Origin: Gracilaria domingensis
Taxonomy: Eukaryota; Rhodophyta; Florideophyceae; Gracilariales; Gracilariaceae
Length of the DNA stretch: 64,000 nucleotides
Assembly (NCBI GenBank): GCA_022539475.1
Contig: VCMS01000012.1
Location: 124,001 to 188,000, forward strand
Reading direction: 5' to 3'
Made by a program: the position numbers and the translations under genes. Every line of letters begins with the position of its first letter. The stretch's first letter is position 1. Of this stretch, positions 52,497 through 61,804 are shown one piece after another. The notes beneath the pieces are model-generated. The model was not told where the DNA came from, searched no databases, and was given only the letters and a program-made list of their open reading frames with translations.

Positions 52497-54506
52497 ATGT
52501 CGTCCCGTCGCAGGAGTGGCGCGCCACGTGCCGCTTCTGTGCCCGGTTCGTCCGGCTTGCCGGCAAGTTTGCCTCCGTTGCCGAAGGACGCACTGGAGGT
52601 CCCAGGCAATGGCGACCCGAAACCGGCTTCCCGGGGCCGCCGTTCTGATAACGGGACCCCACCCACTCGTGGGCCAACTGAAACCGCACCTGCGGCTGAT
52701 GCCGCCGCAGCGGTTGACGTTATGTCGTCGCGGTCCGACGAGTATACCCTCCGTGAATTAGAGGCTCAGGTTCGCATCCTGCAGAACTCCCAAGTGGGCC
52801 TCATCCGGGACATTACGAAACTCCGGCAACGGCTCGATGAAGCCGGTGTCCGGGATGTTTCGAGCGACGTCCGTGTTTTACGGTCTGATGTCAACCAGAT
52901 TATGGAACACCGACAGGTGTCGGCTGGTCTGCACGAGCAGGCTGCCGCACGCCTGGACCGCCTGGCTACCCGTCTGGAGACGGTCGAGCAAATCATCGTA
53001 TCTGATGCTGTTGCGCCGGGAGCCCCGGTTTCTGAGGGTTCTCAGCACTCGCGCCGTTCCCGGGATCGTCCGGCAAAGAAGAAGGTCAAGGTTGAGTCTG
53101 ACTCGTCTTCTTCATCCTCTTCTGATGAGGAGGGCCCCAAAAAGGGATCGTCTACCGACTCTTCGGACAGCGCGGAAGAGCGCTCTCGCTATCGTGCATC
53201 CCGTTCGCGGGCTACTGAAGCCACTTCTGGCGTTGCACGAGGCCGTACGAAAGGACGGAGACACCTCGGATTGAAGGAGTTGAAGCCGACAAACTTACTG
53301 TATCGGAAGCTACTATCTTACCGATATTATCGGCTTGATGACACGACGCCACAGAGGACCCCACGTGGGACTGGCAAAGTGCGAAATCATCTCCGACAAA
53401 TGGAGCTCACGTTAAAGCCCCACAAGTTCTCTGGGGAAGATCCAATTCTTGTCTTGGATTTTCTTAGCCGCTTCGTAGCGGAAGCCGATGTACTTCGGAT
53501 GAGTGAGGCACAGGCCTACATCGCGCTGCCGTACTTTTTGACGGGTGTAGCCGAAGATCAATTCAATTCGGTTCGTGGGTCGTCTCGCGCCTCCGAAGGA
53601 GGAGTTACGTGCTGGCCGGAAGCGGTACAATATCTCCTGCGCTCTTACGCGACAGGCAATGCGATACAAGGTGCCATACTCGCGCTACGAGACACGAAGC
53701 AAGGAGCCGAAGAGTCGGAAACCGTTTATTCGACCCGCCTCAATAAGGCTTTCCACAGATGTGGCAACGTGTTCTCCGCAGCCGAGCGGTGTACGATGTT
53801 TGTTGATGGACTGGACCGATCAATTCGGACGTTGGTAGCCCATTATCGGGAGAACAAACGCCGGATTACCTATCTGGAACTCGTTCAATTTGCCCAAGCG
53901 GAGGGAGATGCAGCTCGAGCACGCACTGGTATCAAGGCGCGCACGCGCCGACTCCTTCATGTAGAAGGCCGAGACTCCTCACTGCCTCACTCGCGAGGTT
54001 CTGTTCAAGGGGGTTATGATAACCTGCACCTGTTACAGGACGATGGTTCAATGCCGAGTTCGGAATTGCCGTCGACGACGGAGCAGTCTACAGTGGACGG
54101 AGACCCCGCTCTGTACGCCGGACGTCAAGTCCCGGCATTACCCGTGCCGCACTCTGGCGGATATAGAAGCCAACGCCCTGGATGGAGGGACCCGTATCCT
54201 CCTCGACAGGAGCGCCGGCCGCCCAACGCGGATCTTCTTCGTCACCTTATTTGTCATACCTGTTACAGGCCAGGGCACATCGCTCCGAATTGCTTAATGC
54301 CCATACGGGATATGGCGAAGATAGTGCCTCAGTATGAGTCGTTGACGCCCGCCGAGCGGGAACGTGTTCCCGACAAATCGTACCTTCGTGCGAAGGCGGA
54401 GACTCAGCCTGGAAACCAGGAAACGGTGCCATCGAATGGTGGAACTGTAGCCGCCCCTGCGGAATCGCAACCTCCGCAGATTGGCGGCGACGCTCAGAAA
54501 AACTGA
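52497..54506 (+). CDS. gag: Gag polyprotein of the gypsy element
   Basis: 669 residues forming the virus-like-particle shell and packaging element RNA. A Pro/Ser-rich N-terminus is followed by a coiled coil at about 88-165, a Ser/Asp/Lys-rich linker, and a retrotransposon gag capsid domain at about 300-470 (FSGEDPILVLDFLSRFV, LRSYATGNAIQGAI, FVDGLDRSIRTLV). A CCHC zinc knuckle lies at about 586-599 (CHTCYRPGHIAPNC). The ATG at 52497 lies 164 bases after the LTR. The frame ends at TGA 54504-54506, immediately after GAAAAAC, and pol is open in the -1 frame across this point. Confidence 0.93.
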   Translation: MSSRRRSGAPRAASVPGSSGLPASLPPLPKDALEVPGNGDPKPASRGRRSDNGTPPTRGPTETAPAADAAAAVDVMSSRSDEYTLRELEAQVRILQNSQVGLIRDITKLRQRLDEAGVRDVSSDVRVLRSDVNQIMEHRQVSAGLHEQAAARLDRLATRLETVEQIIVSDAVAPGAPVSEGSQHSRRSRDRPAKKKVKVESDSSSSSSSDEEGPKKGSSTDSSDSAEERSRYRASRSRATEATSGVARGRTKGRRHLGLKELKPTNLLYRKLLSYRYYRLDDTTPQRTPRGTGKVRNHLRQMELTLKPHKFSGEDPILVLDFLSRFVAEADVLRMSEAQAYIALPYFLTGVAEDQFNSVRGSSRASEGGVTCWPEAVQYLLRSYATGNAIQGAILALRDTKQGAEESETVYSTRLNKAFHRCGNVFSAAERCTMFVDGLDRSIRTLVAHYRENKRRITYLELVQFAQAEGDAARARTGIKARTRRLLHVEGRDSSLPHSRGSVQGGYDNLHLLQDDGSMPSSELPSTTEQSTVDGDPALYAGRQVPALPVPHSGGYRSQRPGWRDPYPPRQERRPPNADLLRHLICHTCYRPGHIAPNCLMPIRDMAKIVPQYESLTPAERERVPDKSYLRAKAETQPGNQETVPSNGGTVAAPAESQPPQIGGDAQKN

Positions 54507-54534
54507 GCAAGGGAGCCTCCAGCAATGGAGAGGC
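54497..54534 (+). promoter_or_regulatory. Candidate -1 ribosomal frameshift site between gag and pol
   Basis: GAAAAAC (54497-54503) lies in the gag frame as G AAA AAC directly before the TGA. A -1 slip would place ribosomes in the pol frame, which is open through this region. A stem GCCTC/GAGGC (54515-54519 with 54530-54534) begins 11 bases downstream. The heptamer is a near-canonical X-XXY-YYZ with G at the first position. Confidence 0.6.
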
Positions 54535-54622
54535 GCCCCCAGCGACGGGGTTTAGTGCGCCTGAGGCTGAGAAGCCTCGCTCCCCGGTCACAATCCTTTC
54601 GAGGAAACTGGCCACTACAGAC

Positions 54623-57600
54623 GTGGACTCTGAGCACCTTGGTGTCTTGCGTCGCCCGTGGATACGGTCTAAGAACAGCCGGTTCCCGGATAGAGTCCTG
54701 GTCATGGCGAAACGTAACTACAAAGTTTACGCCGACCTGGGTGTTTCCGACCAGTACATGGTTCGGCAGTTGTCCGTGCTCGATACAGGAGCTGGGCCAA
54801 ATTTCTTGGTTGAATCAATGATTCCGCCGCACTTGCGGTCTCGCGTTCGTGCGGCGCCGCAGATTGACATAGCGGATGCGAACAATCGGCCACTTTCGAC
54901 TGTGGGAGTAATAGACCTGCTCGTCAGGCTTGGCCGCTACGTGGCGAAGCTCGATTTCTTGGTTTGCAAGCAACTCGCTGCGCCGGTTATCCTCGGCTGC
55001 GACTTCTGTGACCGCTTCGTCGATGCAATTCGACCGCGGAAGCGAACCATCGAAATGGAAGATGGGACTACTGTACCGATCGTTCGGCGTCCCCTGCGCC
55101 GGGCTCTGAAGAAGCAAGTCCCTTTGCCTGCGGCACAGAAGCCTACAGCCGATGAACGGAAGTCTACAAAGCTCCGAGTAGCTCGGCCCATTTCCATCCC
55201 GCCTGAATCACAGGTCTGGGTTACTGTGACCTCCCCACAATGTGGCTTACAAACGGTACAACCGTTGCCTGCGTTACAGGAGAAGCATCAGCTTGCCCTC
55301 GCTAATGGGATTGTTTTCGTCGAACCCGAGAAGCCTTTTCAGGTGCTGGTTGCGAACTTCAGCCGTTTTTCTCAACGGTTGGTTAGGAGCCAAGTTATTG
55401 GTTCGTTGCTTCCGCACCCTGCGGCTATAGTGCCTACTCAGGTTTCTATTGCCGAGGTTCTCGGAATCCTCGAAGCTGAGGAGGGGGAGGCGGAACGGAA
55501 CAATTCCGAAACGACTGGACCGAACAGTTCGTCGGAAGATGCTACGCCGACTTCGTCGGATGCAAATAACCGCAGCCTGTCGAAGGAGGCAATGCCGACC
55601 TCGTCGGACAGTAATGATACGGACCTGAGTGCTGCTGACACGAAGGATAAGGCAGTACAGGAACTGGAGTCTCTGGATCTTGAACATGTCCCAGAGACTC
55701 ACCGCGATAAATTGCGGCACATGCTTGAGGAGTTCACGCCCATGTGGGATGGCACACTGGGTAAGATTGGTATTACCGAACATCGGATTGATTTGCTACC
55801 GAATACTCGGCCCATTTCACAGCACCCTTACAGGGCAGGACCGACAGCTCGGCAGGAGGAGAAAGCTCAAGTTGAGAAGATGCTCCGCGCTGGAGTTATC
55901 GAGCCGGCTCAGTCACCTTGGGCATCGCCGGTGGTGCTCGCGCCCAAAGCTGATGGGTCTTGGCGATTTTGCATCGATTACCGCAAGCTAAACGCGGCTA
56001 CGGTCAAGGATGTGTATCCTATCCCACGAATGGATGAATGCATCGATTCATTGGGCGACGCGAAAGTGTTCACAACCCTAGACGCGAATTGGGGCTATTG
56101 GCAAGTTCCCGTGAGGGCTGAGGATCGTGACAAGACAGCCTTCGTTTGTCATGAAGGATTGTACCGATTCAATCGGATGCCCTTTGGGTTAACGAACGCG
56201 CCAGCCACCTTTCAACGAGCTGTGGATATTTTGCTAGCCCGCTTTAAGTGGAAGACTTGCCTGGTATACCTGGATGACATCATTGTCTACTCCAGCAACC
56301 TGGATGAGCACTTGACCCACGTACGGGATGTGATGCGAGTCCTACGCGATGCAGGCATTACGCTCAAGCTCAAGAAGTGTGAGTTCTTTACCGAAACCGT
56401 CAGGTATCTCGGCCATGTTATCCGTCCGGGACGGCTTTCGATTGACGAAGTACGCGTGAAATCCCTCAAAGAGGCTAAGCATCCGAGGACGCAGACGGAA
56501 CTCCGATCTTTTCTCGGCTTGTGCAATGTGTATCGCCGCTTCATTCCGAACTTCGCGGATATCGCTGCACCTCTGAACGAGCTTCTTCGCAAAGGACAGC
56601 CAGTCGATCTGGAAGAATTCGACGACCGCAAGGTCGCGGCTTTCTCGTCGCTCGTGGACGCGGTGACATCGTCACCTGTTTTATCCCTGCCTAGGGCTGG
56701 TTTGCCATATGCAGTAGATACGGATGCGAGCGACTACCAAGTCGGCTGTGCCCTATTCCAGACCACCAATGATGGCGAGCGATTGCCAATTGGGTATTGG
56801 TCAAGAAGCCTCAACGTTCACGAGAGGAATTACTCGGTATCCGAGAAGGAGTGCTTAACAGTTGTCTGGGCGTTACAGACACTGCGGCCCTATCTTATGG
56901 GGACCCGCTTCATTGTTCATACCGATCATTCGGCATTACGCTGGCTACTCTCTATAGCAGAGCCATCTGGCCGCTTGATGCGGTGGAGACTTCGCTTGTC
57001 GGAATTCGATTTCGAAATCCGTTACAAGAAAGGACTCCTGAACACTCAGGCTGATGCACTGTCCCGCTTGGAAACAGCAGCTGAAGCTGCGCCAGTCGAT
57101 GATCTGGAGATACCGTGCTTCCTCGTGGAAGACGGCTCGAGCGATGCCGATGAAGAATCGGAAGGATGGGACATCTACGATGCTGTTTTAGCCGTGTCAG
57201 ACACGCAACCCGAACCGGGCTCTTTCGTACCGATCAAGCCGGAGGAACTCATCCGGGAGCAGCACACCGACCGTTTTTGTACGGAGATTCGTAGTCGTCT
57301 AAACGGTGGAGCACAGTTGCCTTTCGTCGAGAACGACCAAGGATTTCTAATCCGAACTGTCGGAAACAGGCCACAGATTGTGGTTCCGCACTCACTTCAG
57401 TCACGAGTACTGCATTTGTCGCACTATGCGAAGTTGTCAGCCCACCCTGGTGGCAGGAAGTTGTACTACACCTTACGGAAGGACTTTTACTGGCCAGCAA
57501 TGGCTTTCGACGCGTATGCCACTGTTCGTGGATGTTCTGACTGCGCGAAGAACCGCGTCAAGCTCCATAAGTATTCCAAGAAGTTGGCACTATTCCCTGC

Positions 57601-59434
57601 TAGGGCTCCACTGGAGTTTGTGGCGATCGATCTACTCGGCGAGTTTATTCGCACCCGCCGGGGAAACCGGTTTTTGCTTGTTATCACCGACCGCTTTTCT
57701 AAGCTGGTACGGACTGTGCCTTTAAAGAAGGTTACTGCTAGTGCGGTCGCCCAAGCTTTCGTTACTCACTGGGTTTTTGTCTACGGACCGCCGATTGACT
57801 TACTATCGGATAATGGACCGCAGTTCACGGCTAAGTTCTTTCAGGACGTATGCCGCATCTTGCGGATCCAAAACTGGTTTACGACAACATATCATCCCCA
57901 GAGTAATGGGCAGGTTGAGCGTTTTAACCGCACGATGCTCAACGCATTGCGGACGTTTGTTGCCGAGCATCCGTCGGAATGGGATCAGTACACCGATGCG
58001 GTGACTTATGCCTACAATACGCAGGTTCATCGCACGACTCGAATCTCGCCGTTCGAGCTTGTGCTATCACGCGTCCCACCTTCGGTGGCTATCGAGCCAC
58101 AGCCAACTTTGGATAAGTTTCCGTCGCCCCGTCTACACAGGGACGCCTGGAAGGACTGGCTTAAGAACATTATCCCTACAGTTGGGCAGCATATCGCTAA
58201 GGCCCAGGCCGCATACAAGCGGAATTTCGACGCTAGAGTGCGCAAGAATGCCCCTCAGATCAGGGAAGGTAGCTTTGCCTTCGTACGGAAGGAGTACTAC
58301 AACCCCGAAAAGGAGAAGCGCCACAAGCTTTCTCCTATCGCGGACGGCCCGTTCCGGGTTATTGCTGTCACCGACACAACGGTTGTCCTTGATATCAAGG
58401 GAGAGCACGAGCGTTTGTCGCTAGATCGCATAACGCCTGCGCCAAAGCCTGTTTCGCAGGATTCGCTACCGTCATCGTCGGCCCCTACCGCACCCACTGT
58501 GGAAACAGCCGTCGAAACGGAAACAGACTCCGCGGGGGGTACTCGCACTCAACCGTCTGTGTTGCCGCATCCGGATCGCGGACTTGCCCATTTGCCTGCT
58601 AAGCCGGAATCTGACCGGTCGGTCTCCAATGCCGCACATGTGCACACGCGGATAAGGGCCCCTATGGGGATACTCGCCGCCACCCCCGACACTCCCACTG
58701 AGGAGGGGGAGGAGGCAGGTCGTTCTTTTTCGTTGTCGCCGTCGTCGACTGAGTCGCCTTCGCAGGCCTCTGTATCGCACGCAAGTCGTGATGAATGCAC
58801 GTCAACGCGCGACACACAGCCGGAGAGCCGGAAAGAAGAGAACGACGCGCAGCTACCGCGGAAGCCTCAAGAAGAGGAAGATCACTCTCGCTCACCACCA
58901 CCGTCGCGAACGGAGTTACGTTTGCAGGCCCAAGAACGGGAACACAGTACCGATGTGATACGTGATTTGCAGCCGGAAAGCCGGAGGGATCGCACAGTTT
59001 CGCGGAGGCCTTCTGAGAAGGACGCCACCTCGGTGACGATTGCAGCCGGAAGACCGGAAGAGAAGGACGCGCCGTTACCACGGAAGGCTGAGGTGGAAGG
59101 CACCACTATGGTGAATCGCAAAGCCGGAAGTCCGGAGAAAGAAGAGTTAGTTCGAAAAAACCGTGCTGTTACGGCAGACCCGACTTCGGGAGATTTTGGT
59201 GCAGCACCGAGTGCCAAAGCCGTCAAAAAGACGGAACCAACCACCAGAGTGGCGAACAGTCAAGCCACAGCAAGTGGGCAGCACTCAAGCACTGACGACG
59301 CGTGCACGTCGCGCCAAGTGTCGAGCTCCGTGGGAGATCCGCCTCCAACCGAGGATTACAGTGCGCAAGCCGGGCACGTGCCAGCCACAGACCTGGCGCC
59401 GCCTAAAAACGGTTCAAAAAAATTCCGAATTTGA
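54623..59434 (+). CDS. pol: Pol polyprotein (protease, RT, RNase H, integrase) of the gypsy element
   Basis: 1603 codons from the listed GTG, but the frame is open further back through the end of gag, so it is probably made by -1 frameshifting. Aspartic protease DTGAG begins at about residue 54. RT runs about 430-600, with CIDYRKLNAATV, the LDANWGYWQVPV block and YLDD near 550. RNase H is at about 690-800 (VDTDASDYQVGCALF). The integrase HHCC zinc finger is at about 927-975, the core Asp in VAIDLLG near 1000, the second Asp in SDNGPQF near 1060 and Glu in NGQVERFNR near 1098. All catalytic residues are present, so it looks competent. Residues 1290-1600 are a Ser/Glu/Arg/Pro-rich tail with repeated QPESR- and GRPEEKD-like pieces, whose DNA forms short hairpins. 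It stops 271 bases into the overlapping chromodomain frame. Confidence 0.95.
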   Translation: MDSEHLGVLRRPWIRSKNSRFPDRVLVMAKRNYKVYADLGVSDQYMVRQLSVLDTGAGPNFLVESMIPPHLRSRVRAAPQIDIADANNRPLSTVGVIDLLVRLGRYVAKLDFLVCKQLAAPVILGCDFCDRFVDAIRPRKRTIEMEDGTTVPIVRRPLRRALKKQVPLPAAQKPTADERKSTKLRVARPISIPPESQVWVTVTSPQCGLQTVQPLPALQEKHQLALANGIVFVEPEKPFQVLVANFSRFSQRLVRSQVIGSLLPHPAAIVPTQVSIAEVLGILEAEEGEAERNNSETTGPNSSSEDATPTSSDANNRSLSKEAMPTSSDSNDTDLSAADTKDKAVQELESLDLEHVPETHRDKLRHMLEEFTPMWDGTLGKIGITEHRIDLLPNTRPISQHPYRAGPTARQEEKAQVEKMLRAGVIEPAQSPWASPVVLAPKADGSWRFCIDYRKLNAATVKDVYPIPRMDECIDSLGDAKVFTTLDANWGYWQVPVRAEDRDKTAFVCHEGLYRFNRMPFGLTNAPATFQRAVDILLARFKWKTCLVYLDDIIVYSSNLDEHLTHVRDVMRVLRDAGITLKLKKCEFFTETVRYLGHVIRPGRLSIDEVRVKSLKEAKHPRTQTELRSFLGLCNVYRRFIPNFADIAAPLNELLRKGQPVDLEEFDDRKVAAFSSLVDAVTSSPVLSLPRAGLPYAVDTDASDYQVGCALFQTTNDGERLPIGYWSRSLNVHERNYSVSEKECLTVVWALQTLRPYLMGTRFIVHTDHSALRWLLSIAEPSGRLMRWRLRLSEFDFEIRYKKGLLNTQADALSRLETAAEAAPVDDLEIPCFLVEDGSSDADEESEGWDIYDAVLAVSDTQPEPGSFVPIKPEELIREQHTDRFCTEIRSRLNGGAQLPFVENDQGFLIRTVGNRPQIVVPHSLQSRVLHLSHYAKLSAHPGGRKLYYTLRKDFYWPAMAFDAYATVRGCSDCAKNRVKLHKYSKKLALFPARAPLEFVAIDLLGEFIRTRRGNRFLLVITDRFSKLVRTVPLKKVTASAVAQAFVTHWVFVYGPPIDLLSDNGPQFTAKFFQDVCRILRIQNWFTTTYHPQSNGQVERFNRTMLNALRTFVAEHPSEWDQYTDAVTYAYNTQVHRTTRISPFELVLSRVPPSVAIEPQPTLDKFPSPRLHRDAWKDWLKNIIPTVGQHIAKAQAAYKRNFDARVRKNAPQIREGSFAFVRKEYYNPEKEKRHKLSPIADGPFRVIAVTDTTVVLDIKGEHERLSLDRITPAPKPVSQDSLPSSSAPTAPTVETAVETETDSAGGTRTQPSVLPHPDRGLAHLPAKPESDRSVSNAAHVHTRIRAPMGILAATPDTPTEEGEEAGRSFSLSPSSTESPSQASVSHASRDECTSTRDTQPESRKEENDAQLPRKPQEEEDHSRSPPPSRTELRLQAQEREHSTDVIRDLQPESRRDRTVSRRPSEKDATSVTIAAGRPEEKDAPLPRKAEVEGTTMVNRKAGSPEKEELVRKNRAVTADPTSGDFGAAPSAKAVKKTEPTTRVANSQATASGQHSSTDDACTSRQVSSSVGDPPPTEDYSAQAGHVPATDLAPPKNGSKKFRI

Positions 59435-60326
59435 ATCGGCTCTTGACAGCCATGCAAAGGCGCAGGTGTCGCAAACCGCAGCGCGCGGCGAACCGCCGCC
59501 ACGGCACGTGCCAGAACACCACTCGCTGGCTCACCGCTCTGCGGACCGTTCACCGTCGCAACGGGAGATTGTGCCGGAACGCCGGAAGCTCGCTATTCGA
59601 GAGGACCGAAGCACGGTCACAGCCCAGCAGCATGGGAAGAAGAACCAGGAATCTGGAAGCATGGTGGTCAGGAAAGTACCATGGTCACGGAGACCAAAGC
59701 CTGGCGTACAGGATGTACTGCCGTCAGGACGGAAGCCGATCACGAACGACGATGCCCACGACGGGAGAAGCGACGACGACGCCTCGAAAGAGGATTCTTC
59801 AAGCAAGCCGCATACAGAGCGGAGTGTTCTCGATGAGGAATATGTCATTGACCGTCTGGTAAGTCACGGCTACGCCCCTGACGGGGAACTACTGTATCGA
59901 GTCCGTTGGTACGGCTACGCCTCTTCAGAGGATACGCACGAGCCCATTGAGCACTTGCCTCGCTCGAAGGTCTTGCAGTACCACCGTCGCACACGGACAC
60001 CGATACCGGCTACGCTGGACAAGGCCCAAGTGGGTTGACCACCCACGTCTCTATTGAGCACAGCCGTCTCAGACGGAATATGCCGCCTCATGCGGACAAT
60101 ATTGCATTACGCAAGAATAAGCCGCTTCGAGCGGATGCAACCAAGTTAAGTTGAGAGCACCAAGCCGCCCTACGCGGACAGCTTTGCGCTGACAATACAC
60201 GCCGCGAAACGCGGAAGCCACTTACAGTGGAGAAGAAGAAGAAGAAAGAAGCCTAGAAGAAGGAAAAGAAGCCAGGATACTGGAATGAAGACTATGAAGT
60301 TATGATTCTACAGCCGCTCACTGCGG
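58820..60326 (+). repeat. Array of short hairpins, consensus G-CCNN-loop(4-5)-NNGG-A
   Basis: In the non-coding stretch 60064-60326 eight hairpins share one form, each with a 4-bp stem starting CC, G before and A after. They are CCGT/ACGG 60064-60076, CCGC/GCGG 60083-60095, 60122-60134, 60165-60177 and 60202-60214, CCAC/GTGG 60218-60230, CCAG/CTGG 60272-60283, and CCGC/GCGG 60314-60326. Loops differ while stems co-vary. The same form occurs in the coding tail (for example 58820-58831, 58973-58984, 59046-59057, 59124-59135, 59220-59234, 59241-59252, 59265-59277, 59574-59585). Confidence 0.85.
59163..60038 (+). CDS. Chromodomain-containing C-terminal segment of pol, displaced frame
   Basis: A frame open from 59163 to 60038, +1 relative to pol. 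The chromodomain is at about 59836-60000: EYVIDRLVSHGYAPDGELLY then RVRWYGYASSEDTHEPIEHL, ending KVLQYHRR. It has the aromatic and Trp positions typical of chromoviral integrase tails that read histone marks. The pol frame ends just after an A7 run (59416-59422), and reading across that run with one base fewer would connect the frames. It may therefore be a programmed +1 shift, a single-base insertion in the homopolymer, or an independently expressed piece. No ATG sits at its beginning. Confidence 0.8.
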   Translation: MLLRQTRLREILVQHRVPKPSKRRNQPPEWRTVKPQQVGSTQALTTRARRAKCRAPWEIRLQPRITVRKPGTCQPQTWRRLKTVQKNSEFESALDSHAKAQVSQTAARGEPPPRHVPEHHSLAHRSADRSPSQREIVPERRKLAIREDRSTVTAQQHGKKNQESGSMVVRKVPWSRRPKPGVQDVLPSGRKPITNDDAHDGRSDDDASKEDSSSKPHTERSVLDEEYVIDRLVSHGYAPDGELLYRVRWYGYASSEDTHEPIEHLPRSKVLQYHRRTRTPIPATLDKAQVG

Positions 60327-61791
60327 AAGGCTAGCCTCTCTCTCGCGGGTCATTCGCAACAGCCTTGAATGAGGTATTGCCCACTGAGAAGGGGAGAGCA
60401 GAAGAGAAATTTTGAGCCAAGCCGGCAACGGCTGGATGAATTACCACTACTATCCTGGTCATACCCCATCATCTATACCACCTTCTGGTGCCAATACATA
60501 TCGCACAGTGCCGAGTCCCGTCGGTTTCTTTGCCGCAAAGACGGATTTACATTCGCCATTACTGGAAAATTGCTCTCGACCGTTCTCGCTTTTCACGGTT
60601 TCATAGCCCAGTGTTCTTGAGTTATATGAACGCTCATGGGTGTCTGGCATCTTTTGAACCGTTCTACGGCATTTTCGAAGTCCGTTTGTTGACGGTACGC
60701 CTTCATTTGTGACGAAGGTTTGAGCACTACAGTACTTCCAGTACGCTGGATCGGACATGTGCTGTATCCGTCACACGGCATTCCCGAAGATCTTGGCATC
60801 GCTAGACCAACTCTTTGGATGGTACGAAGCGCCTCTGGGAGATCCCTTTCCTTGGGGGAAGGCTGGACGCGAAGTTCCGAACTCATCTCGGTTGGTCAAT
60901 CAACTTGCCCTTTTGGGATGTCCGAACTGGAACGATCGCGTTTGACCCACTTAATCGGGAGCAAATTCCGATCTTTCGGCGTACATTGACTCTACCTAGA
61001 GAGACTTAAACTTGAGTTGAATGGCTTATTGCCGTCTTCAACGGTTGTGGAGTTATGGCGCTCGCGAAAACACCCCCTGTCAGGCTATTTTTAGCACAAC
61101 TTGGGACAGCGCTATCTCCGCAACGCGGCAGCGGATTGAGACGGAAACTGCCATCCAAATAGAGATTTGGCAGGGCTACAAGGAATGCGAGGGAATGCCG
61201 AGTTCGGGTATCGTTCAAGCCGCTCAGCGGAGATGGTCAGTTTGCCGAATTTCGGTTGTTTACAGCATACCTGAACCGAAACGACCTCGTTTGAGGCACT
61301 TCCCGGTCTTCAAATCCAACATTTTTGGGCTCGATCGTCTTGTACGACGCAGGAGAAATATCCGACTAGCCGGTTTGCTCCGTACTTGACGGCAAGCCGA
61401 AAACTCGGAAGTGCCGAAACTGGTGAAGGACGTACTGTAGCCGATATCAGTCGGGGATTTTCGCTCAATGACGCCCACCGTCGTGGACGGGAGCCTCTCT
61501 GAGGAGGATGTAGGACTCATTGTCGCTTGTGTAGGAGACACGTACAGCCGCTAGGATGCGGAAGGGAAGCCCAACACTGGGAATTTTCGCGAACGACCTG
61601 AGAAACCTGCGGGCAGTCCGGACCCGTCGTTGACGTTGTCGACACCTCGACCAGGAGGCTCGTGGTCACTGCCCTACGCGAGAAGCCCCCTGGGGGATCT
61701 GGGACGATTCGACCGAGGAGTTCGGCTTGCGAGGATGGATTGCCGGGTTCCGGGCTCGTCAACCGCATTTTTGCGCGTTGTGCCTCGTCCT
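60039..61791. other. 1.75-kb internal non-coding region of the gypsy element
   Basis: Lies between the chromodomain stop and the polypurine tract. The first 300 bases are the densest part of the hairpin array, with a GAAGAAGAAGAAGAAAG tract at 60231-60247. The rest (60360-61790) holds frames up to 122 codons on both strands without domains, and at least two further hairpins of the same form (CCGC-TCA-GCGG near 61219; CCGC-TAGGAT-GCGG near 61548). No captured host gene is evident. Confidence 0.55.
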
Positions 61792-61804
61792 GAGGAGGGG
61801 GAGA

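Noticed and set aside
51721..52552. Small frames inside the LTRs repeated at 61956-62552
   Set aside because: They are duplicated only because both LTRs are nearly identical; no domain and no reason to think they are genes.
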